DNA from: an uncultured Lachnospiraceae bacterium
GTDB taxonomy: Bacteria; Bacillota; Clostridia; Lachnospirales; Lachnospiraceae
Reading direction: 5' to 3'
Length of the DNA: 5,939 bases
Assembly: GCA_947174615.1 (NCBI GenBank)
Contig: CAMWJQ010000274.1
Span: 1-5,939 of the forward strand
In this document: piece after piece, positions 1 to 4,589 of the stretch
Layout of the letters: every line of letters starts with the position of its first letter
Position numbering within the stretch: the first letter of the stretch is position 1
The notes under the pieces: generated by a model
What the model was told of the DNA's origin: nothing
The model's input: only the letters and a program-made list of their open reading frames with translations
Databases searched by the model: none
Translations under genes and position numbers: made by a program

Positions 1-531
1 TTCGATGGTTTTTGGCGGAACGGTGCTTTCAATGGTTTCAAGCCATTGATTTTTGTCAAAGTCCATACGCTTTGCGGCTACGCCGATGATGATCGTGTTA
101 AAAATCTTGGCATTTCCGAGTCTCTTTGCCTCTGCCATCGCATCGACAGCGACGATGTTGTGTTCCTTTTTTAGATTTTCTATGATATTTTCTGGATACT
201 GTGCGGCGCCGGTTACCACGGTGATCGGATCAATCCGCTGGTCGTTGACGATGATGACGCCGTCTTTTTTCAGAAAATGGGCGTAGCGCAGCGCTTCAAG
301 CCGCTCGAAGGCAATCAGGACATCCGCCTGCCCTTCCTCCACGATGGGTTCTGCCACAGCATCGCCGTAGCGGACGAATGTGACAACGCTTCCGCCGCGC
401 TGTGCCATGCCGTGTACCTCAGAGAGCTTGACATCATAGCCTGCCCTGGTGGTGATGCCGCCAAGAATGCGGCTTGTAAGCAGTGTACCCTGACCGCCTA
501 CGCCGACAATCATAATATTTTTTGTAGTCAT
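1..531 (-). CDS. iorB: Indolepyruvate:ferredoxin oxidoreductase, beta subunit (C-terminus beyond window)
   Basis: The visible 177 codons are open from an ATG to the window edge. The family is usually about 190-200 residues, so only a short C-terminal piece is missing. The protein starts MTTKNIMIVGVGGQG; the GxGGQG glycine motif (residues 10-15) and SEVHGMAQRGG (37-47) are hallmarks of the gamma-type domain of 2-oxoacid:ferredoxin oxidoreductases, to which IorB belongs. With IorA it converts an arylpyruvate, CoA and oxidised ferredoxin to arylacyl-CoA, CO2 and reduced ferredoxin in the cytoplasm. The start is fixed by GAGGAGG (537-543), five bases upstream of the ATG. It follows iorA on the same strand after an 84-base gap with no promoter or terminator that I can see, so the two genes are very likely co-transcribed. 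The family assignment is firm; the exact substrate (indole-, phenyl- or hydroxyphenylpyruvate) is not readable. Confidence 0.93.
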   Translation of the reverse strand, partial: MTTKNIMIVGVGGQGTLLTSRILGGITTRAGYDVKLSEVHGMAQRGGSVVTFVRYGDAVAEPIVEEGQADVLIAFERLEALRYAHFLKKDGVIIVNDQRIDPITVVTGAAQYPENIIENLKKEHNIVAVDAMAEAKRLGNAKIFNTIIIGVAAKRMDFDKNQWLETIESTVPPKTIE

Positions 532-615
532 AGTAACCTCCTCTTTATAAATCTGCGAATTTGGGCGTGTGCACAAATTTGCGGTGTGATAAACTACAGC
601 ATACGTTTTTTCACA

Positions 616-2352
616 TTATTCCACGCGCTCAATGGCATCAAATTTGCAGCGTTTCATGCACAGACCACAGCCGTTGCACATGGTGTCGTCGATCTTGACC
701 GTTCCGTCCTCATTTTTGGTGAGGGCAGGGCAGCCGGGGATGAGGCACATACCGCATTTTTTACACTTTTCCGGGACTGCGGTGCACTTTGTCTTGGTTG
801 CCTGTGATTTTAGGAGCGCACACGGAGCGCAGACAATCAGGACGGACACTTCATCGCGGGCAACTTCGCGCTTGACAAGCATTTCGAGCGCTTCGATGTC
901 GAAGGCGTCAACTTCATAGACATGTTCTACGCCAATAGCTTTACATAAGTGATACAGACTGACCGCCTTGGTCTCCTTGCCATTGAGCATCTTTCCAGTT
1001 GCGGCATGATCCTGATGACCTGTCATACCTGTGGTAGAGTTATCGAGGATCAGCACGGTGCCAGTGGACTGATTATAAACCATGTTCATCAGTGAATTGA
1101 CCCCTGTGTGCAGGAAGGTGGAGTCGCCGATCAGTGCAACCCAGTTCTTAATGTATTCTTTACCCTTTGCTTTCTCCATACCGTGCAGGGTGGAGATGGA
1201 AGCGCCCATGCACACCGTAGTATCGATGACGTTCAGCGGGGGAACAGCGCCGAGGGTATAGCAGCCGATATCGCCGGCTCCGTGGATGTTCAGTTTTTTC
1301 AGGACAGAGAAGGTGCTTCGGTGCGGGCATCCGGGACAGAGGATCGGCGGGCGCGCCGGAACCTGCGCGGGTGCGGCTGTCTCAAGCTTTATGCCGAGAA
1401 CGCGTTCACGGATCATATTGGCACTGTATTCACCCTGTAACGTGAAGAGTTCCTTGCCGATACAGTCAATGCCCCAGGATTTAACCTGTTCTTCAATCAG
1501 GGGTTCCAGCTCTTCAAAAATATAGAGCTTGTCTACCTTGGAGGCGAACTCTTCGATTAATTTTCTGGGAAGAGGATGCACGAGTCCTAATTTGAGGACA
1601 CTGGCATTTGGCATCGCTTCCGCTACATATGTATATGGAATGCCGCTGGTGATGAATCCGACAGAGGTATCTTTGTAAACGGCTTTGTTGATAGAAAATG
1701 CACAGGCGTCCTCTGCCATCTGTTTTAGGCGGTTCTCCACATGGATATGGCGTCCTTTGGCGTTTGCAGGCATCATAACATTCTTGGCAGCGCAGCGCTC
1801 ATAAGGCTTATCCGGGATTTCTTGGCGTTCCTCGAGGGTGACAGGTCCCTGTGAGTGGGCAAGCCTTGTGGTGGTGCGAATCATAACAGGTGTATCGTAT
1901 TTTTCGCTGTACTCGAATGCAAGTTTGGTGAAATCTTTGGCTTCCTGTGAGTCGGAGGGCTCTAGCACCGGAACCTGTGCGACACGTGCCACACAGCGGG
2001 AGTCCTGCTCGTTTTGAGAGGAGTACAGACCGGGGTCATCCGCCGCTGCGAGGACCAGACCGCCGTTTGCACCGATGTAGGACACAGTATAAAGGGGATC
2101 GCTCGCCACGTTGACACCGACCATTTTCATCGATGCCATAGCGCGCACGCCGCTGATGGATGCACCGATGGCAACCTCCATGGCAACTTTCTCGTTCGGA
2201 GCCCACTCTGCGTAGATTTCCGGGTACTTTACGATATTTTCACTGATTTCGGTGCTGGGCGTTCCGGGGTAAGCGCTGGAAACCTTAACGCCTGCTTCAT
2301 AGGCACCGCGGGCAATTGCTTCATTGCCCAGCATGATTTTTGTTTCGCTCAT
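616..2352 (-). CDS. iorA: Indolepyruvate:ferredoxin oxidoreductase, alpha subunit
   Basis: This is a complete 578-residue protein, close to the usual family length. Residues about 1-180 form the pyrimidine-binding transketolase-like domain (SSAYPGTPSTEISE near 25-38), and about 190-320 the transketolase C-terminal-like domain. About 335-500 is the thiamine diphosphate-binding domain, with CPGCPH at 339-344 and the GDS...N signature from 409-411 to N438. The C-terminal tail is a ferredoxin domain for two [4Fe-4S] clusters: C530, C533, C536, C541 followed by Pro, and C559, C562, C565, C569. Both cysteine sets are intact. The enzyme decarboxylates arylpyruvates and passes electrons to ferredoxin; IorB completes the complex. 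The start is supported by GAAAGGA (2361-2367), eight bases upstream of the ATG. It is the first gene of the iorAB operon, downstream of its own promoter and separated from mgtE by a terminator. No truncation or frameshift is seen. Confidence 0.96.
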   Translation of the reverse strand: MSETKIMLGNEAIARGAYEAGVKVSSAYPGTPSTEISENIVKYPEIYAEWAPNEKVAMEVAIGASISGVRAMASMKMVGVNVASDPLYTVSYIGANGGLVLAAADDPGLYSSQNEQDSRCVARVAQVPVLEPSDSQEAKDFTKLAFEYSEKYDTPVMIRTTTRLAHSQGPVTLEERQEIPDKPYERCAAKNVMMPANAKGRHIHVENRLKQMAEDACAFSINKAVYKDTSVGFITSGIPYTYVAEAMPNASVLKLGLVHPLPRKLIEEFASKVDKLYIFEELEPLIEEQVKSWGIDCIGKELFTLQGEYSANMIRERVLGIKLETAAPAQVPARPPILCPGCPHRSTFSVLKKLNIHGAGDIGCYTLGAVPPLNVIDTTVCMGASISTLHGMEKAKGKEYIKNWVALIGDSTFLHTGVNSLMNMVYNQSTGTVLILDNSTTGMTGHQDHAATGKMLNGKETKAVSLYHLCKAIGVEHVYEVDAFDIEALEMLVKREVARDEVSVLIVCAPCALLKSQATKTKCTAVPEKCKKCGMCLIPGCPALTKNEDGTVKIDDTMCNGCGLCMKRCKFDAIERVE

Positions 2353-2403
2353 TTGTTGATTCCTTTCTTTTCATTGTATCATTATATAGTCAACACACTA
2401 ATA

Positions 2404-2414
2404 ACTATGATAGT
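2404..2414. promoter_or_regulatory. Small palindrome over the iorA -10 box
   Basis: ACTAT-G-ATAGT is a perfect inverted repeat lying over the proposed -10 hexamer. A second pair of arms, CACTA (2397-2401) and TAGTG (2411-2415), overlaps it. The position would suit a repressor operator, but short AT-rich palindromes are common by chance and no regulator gene is visible here. Confidence 0.25.
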
Positions 2415-2435
2415 GAAAAAATGAAGTTCCGTCAA
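2407..2435 (-). promoter_or_regulatory. Probable sigma-A promoter of iorAB
   Basis: On the minus strand TTGACG (2430-2435) and TATCAT (2407-2412) are separated by exactly 17 bases, in an AT-rich context. Transcription would begin near 2400, giving a leader of about 48 bases. A perfect TATAAT also lies at 2381-2386, about 22 bases from the likely start of transcription to the ATG, but it has no good -35 at the right distance. It could be a secondary promoter. Confidence 0.6.
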
Positions 2436-2573
2436 TTTATTTTGCAAAATTTACAAAAACTTCTGGAATGAAATGCTGACCAAATGGAAAAACGATAAAA
2501 AATAACAGCATTGTCTCGGTGGAAGAGCCCGCAGGAATTCATAGAACATAATCCTTTGACAAAGAGAGCTGAT

Positions 2574-2608
2574 AAAAACACCGCACAGCATTTAATGACT
2601 GGCGGTGT
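2574..2608 (-). terminator. Intrinsic terminator of mgtE
   Basis: Read on the minus strand, ACACCGC (2602-2608) pairs with GCGGTGT (2578-2584), a perfect 7-bp GC-rich stem. The stem can be extended by CAG/CTG past a bulge, and it is followed directly by TTTTT. It begins 10 bases after the mgtE stop codon. It should insulate iorAB from mgtE transcription. The remaining gap (2436-2573) holds no gene or signal I can support. Confidence 0.88.
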
Positions 2609-2618
2609 CGTACATATA

Positions 2619-4037
2619 TTATATATTTAAAATATTGAGCACTAAAATCCATGCCAATCCATAGTATGTTATGATAGCAACAAGGTCATTGATTGTCGTA
2701 ATTAAAGGACCAGAAGCAACAGCAGGGTCTACTCCCAATTTTTTAAATATAAGAGGAATCAGTGTTCCTGATAGGCTTGACAGTACCATTGCAAGCAATA
2801 ATGAAATACCCGTACATGCTGATATTAAGAATGCCATAGCTTGGGATTGATTTTTTAATGTAAATAGGTAAATTCCTATAAATATAAATGACAGAAATCC
2901 AAGTATCAAACCATTGACGAAACCTATCCTTGCTTCTTTGGCAATCAGTAGAAGTTTTTGTTTTCTGCTGATTTTTTCATCCGTTAAAACACGTATAGTT
3001 ACGGCAAGAGATTGTGTTCCTACATTTCCAGCCATATCAAGAATCAGAGACTGGAAAGCAATGATTAGAGGAAGCTGTGCAATTACATTCTCGAATACTC
3101 CTACAACACTTGACACCACCATTCCCAATCCAAGCAAAATAACAAGCCAGGGCAATCGTTTCCTTATACTCCTTTTTAAAGGTTCGTTCAAATCTTCTTC
3201 TGCAGATAATCCTGCGAGCCTTGCATAATCTTCGCCCAATTCATCATCAATAAGTTCCAGAATATTTTGTGAAGTCAGAACGCCGATCATTTTATTGTCC
3301 GAAGCCAAAACAGGTATGGAATCTTCAGAATAATCTTTAATCCGACCGAGACAATCGTCAATCTGTTCATTGGCATAAACATATGGGTAAGAAGTCATGA
3401 TAATCGTTTCAAGCTGCGTTCCCTCGCGGGCAATAATCAAATCTTTTAAATCGATTGCTCCGAATAACATTTTATTTTCGTCAAGGACATAAATTGTTGA
3501 AATATTATCATTATCTGCCGCCTGCGCAATCAATTCGCGCATTGCTTGCCTCACAGTAATATCAAAGTGGACAGAAATGTAATTTGTGGTCATTTTGCTG
3601 CCTATTTCATCTTCGCCAAAGGAATTTAACAGCACAACCTGAGCTTTCAGGGTGTCCCCTAATAATTCAAGGGTTATAGCGCGGTCTGCCTTATCCATAT
3701 TGCGGATACATTCTGCCATTTCAGCAATCTCAAACTGAGAAAGAATCGCAATTCGTTTTTGAATGCTTATTTCGCTCATATATGCCGTTTGGTTTTCGGC
3801 ATATTCCAGTATACCGGCAAGCGTTTCCGGATTTAAAATGTGATATAGACGATTACGCTCTTCAAAACGAAGTATTTCCAGTGCAGCAGCAATATCCCTC
3901 TCGTGGTATGCAAGAAGCCGCTCCTGTTTAATTTTGGGCGTTAAATTGCTTCGTAGCATCTTGACAATTTCCTGCTTATAATCAGGATGGAACATCATTT
4001 CAGTTACATCATTTTGAGTATTATTCGTTACGTTCAT
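2619..4037 (-). CDS. mgtE: MgtE-family magnesium transporter
   Basis: This 472-residue protein has the full MgtE layout. A helical N domain covers about 20-145, two CBS domains about 146-205 and 212-265, a plug helix about 268-293, and five membrane helices about 296-318, 321-350, 367-392, 401-430 and 444-468. The family signature AGNVGTQ is at 336-342, and PAVASGPLITTIND at 438-451 ends in the conserved pore aspartate (D451). MgtE is a Mg2+-selective channel in the cytoplasmic membrane; Mg2+ bound between the N and CBS domains closes it. The start at 4037 is preferred because AAAGGGGG (4046-4053) lies eight bases upstream. A longer frame from a TTG at 4082 has no ribosome binding site and would add 15 unlikely residues. 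The gene has its own promoter, long leader and terminator, so it is a single-gene unit. It is more AT-rich than its neighbours: 22 GC of 60 at 2701-2760, versus about half or more in sampled ior and ligase lines. Confidence 0.95.
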   Translation of the reverse strand: MNVTNNTQNDVTEMMFHPDYKQEIVKMLRSNLTPKIKQERLLAYHERDIAAALEILRFEERNRLYHILNPETLAGILEYAENQTAYMSEISIQKRIAILSQFEIAEMAECIRNMDKADRAITLELLGDTLKAQVVLLNSFGEDEIGSKMTTNYISVHFDITVRQAMRELIAQAADNDNISTIYVLDENKMLFGAIDLKDLIIAREGTQLETIIMTSYPYVYANEQIDDCLGRIKDYSEDSIPVLASDNKMIGVLTSQNILELIDDELGEDYARLAGLSAEEDLNEPLKRSIRKRLPWLVILLGLGMVVSSVVGVFENVIAQLPLIIAFQSLILDMAGNVGTQSLAVTIRVLTDEKISRKQKLLLIAKEARIGFVNGLILGFLSFIFIGIYLFTLKNQSQAMAFLISACTGISLLLAMVLSSLSGTLIPLIFKKLGVDPAVASGPLITTINDLVAIITYYGLAWILVLNILNI

Positions 4038-4111
4038 TGCACTTTCCCCCTTTACTTTTGCAGTTTGACAATTATGAGTCAAAGGCTAAAAGACAGTGCA
4101 AAATTTTCGGT

Positions 4112-4138
4112 AAAAAGGCGCAAAAATACCATTGCCGC
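4112..4138 (-). terminator. Terminator-like hairpin inside the mgtE leader
   Basis: On the minus strand GCGGCAA (4132-4138) pairs with UUGCGC (4118-4123) as six base pairs with one bulged G and an 8-base loop. C and then UUUUU (4112-4116) follow. It lies about 75 bases before the mgtE start, so it would be a premature terminator. Its left arm overlaps the sequence that can pair with 4199-4205. The stem is short, so strength is uncertain. Confidence 0.45.
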
Positions 4139-4229
4139 TCACTAACCTTAAGAATCCTGCACTCGTCATACTGATTGCAGTATAGTATTAGAGACAAACA
4201 ATGGTTTTACATACAAACGCAACGATATG

Positions 4230-4316
4230 CTACAGATTACGGACTGAAACACAGTAATATATCCAACGGTCATATGCAAAAACCCTGTTCATACTTCGAC
4301 TATTACTGCCGTCCAT
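4230..4316 (-). CDS. Possible 28-residue leader peptide upstream of mgtE
   Basis: An ATG at 4316 opens a 28-codon frame ending in TAG. It is preceded by GGAGGTG (4322-4328), with seven bases between GGAGG and the ATG, a stronger ribosome binding site than that of mgtE. The peptide begins MDGSNSRSMNR and contains FAYDRWIYYC, a cluster of aromatic residues, then ends in L28. I see no homology to a named peptide. The frame covers both arms of the 8-bp helix and the GGGUUUUU loop, so a ribosome on it would change leader folding. It sits about 40 bases after the predicted transcription start. It could regulate mgtE by translation-coupled attenuation. Alternatively, the SD-like segment may be part of an RNA aptamer and the frame fortuitous. 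No Pro/Asp/Glu-rich run typical of the mgtL leader is present. Confidence 0.45.
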   Translation of the reverse strand: MDGSNSRSMNRVFAYDRWIYYCVSVRNL

Positions 4317-4362
4317 AATCTCACCTCCAATAATTATAAGATTGGCAATCCAAACCACATTC

Positions 4363-4390
4363 ATTATAACAAATCTACGCAGAAAATCAA
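4363..4390 (-). promoter_or_regulatory. Promoter of mgtE
   Basis: On the minus strand TTGATT (4385-4390) is followed after 16 bases by a perfect TATAAT (4363-4368). The bases TGT just before TATAAT give an extended -10. Transcription would start near 4356, about 319 bases before the mgtE ATG. Confidence 0.75.
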
Positions 4391-4398
4391 GAAAAATC

Positions 4399-4424
4399 GC
4401 AGATACATTTTTTCTCGTGTCTGC
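4399..4424. repeat. Imperfect inverted repeat upstream of the mgtE promoter
   Basis: GCAGATAC (4399-4406) and GTGTCTGC (4417-4424) are inverted arms with one non-Watson-Crick position and a 10-base T-rich spacer. The centre lies about 55 bases upstream of the predicted mgtE start of transcription, a spacing compatible with an activator site. There is no other support. Confidence 0.25.
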
Positions 4425-4462
4425 TCGTCCATGACAGTAAAGTAACAGGCATTATAAATACC

Positions 4463-4483
4463 TTTGAATTCAGGAAATTCAAA
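4463..4483. promoter_or_regulatory. 21-bp palindrome upstream of the ligase promoter, candidate operator
   Basis: TTTGAATT (4463-4470) and AATTCAAA (4476-4483) are perfect 8-bp inverted arms around the five-base spacer CAGGA. The centre lies about 65 bases upstream of the predicted ligase transcription start. That favours an activator site over a repressor site overlapping the promoter. The regulator is not in the window. Confidence 0.45.
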
Positions 4484-4502
4484 TAATGATGATAAAATAG
4501 GG

Positions 4503-4531
4503 TTTACTTCGATGCTTTAAAGTGGCATAAT
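4503..4531 (+). promoter_or_regulatory. Promoter of the acyl-CoA ligase gene
   Basis: TTTACT (4503-4508) and CATAAT (4526-4531) are 17 bases apart, and TGG before the -10 gives an extended -10 element. The predicted transcript begins near 4538 with a leader of about 52 bases, in which I see only the ribosome binding site. Confidence 0.62.
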
Positions 4532-4589
4532 GTGTATAGATAAGCTGTACTGTGGCAATTTATAAAAAGTATGAAAAAGGAGAACAACG

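Larger units (their letters stand above)
4038..4356 (-). promoter_or_regulatory. Structured mgtE leader, candidate attenuator RNA of unassigned class
   Basis: The predicted transcript carries about 320 untranslated bases before mgtE. In transcript order it holds a short reading frame (4316-4230) and an 8-bp helix inside it (4301-4308 with 4252-4259, CAGUAAUA/UAUUACUG). Within that helix is a smaller stem (4290-4293 with 4273-4276) whose apical loop carries GGGUUUUU. Next come segment 2 (4199-4208, AAAACCAUUG), a hairpin AUACUG/CAGUAU (4168-4183), segment 3 (4128-4134, CAAUGGU), a terminator-like hairpin, and a segment complementary to the mgtE start region. Segments 2 and 3 pair perfectly over 7 bp, which would disrupt the terminator hairpin; the GGUUUU loop can pair with segment 2. 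This is attenuator logic. I do not recognise the M-box consensus. All pairings are by eye. Confidence 0.5.

Noticed and set aside
555..582. Imperfect stem GCGAATTTG/CAAATTTGC between iorA and iorB
   Set aside because: In the transcript one pair is an A-C mismatch, the loop is 10 bases and no U tract follows, so it is not a terminator. It may have no role.
277..807. Plus-strand open frame of 176 codons
   Set aside because: It is antisense to iorB, the intergenic gap and the 3' end of iorA, which have clear family motifs on the other strand. It has no ribosome binding site or recognisable domain.
2014..2424. Plus-strand open frame of 136 codons
   Set aside because: It is a shadow of the 5' end of iorA and crosses the iorA promoter. 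It has no family features.
2914..3228. Plus-strand open frame opposite mgtE
   Set aside because: It is a complement shadow of the membrane and CBS coding sequence, with no start signal.
4038..4082. Longer mgtE starting at a TTG
   Set aside because: There is no Shine-Dalgarno site before it, and it would translate through the good ribosome binding site of the ATG at 4037.
4038..4356. M-box (ykoK) magnesium riboswitch
   Set aside because: Position and gene fit, but apart from a GGUGAG-like run I do not see its conserved core, so I do not name it. A covariance model search would settle this.
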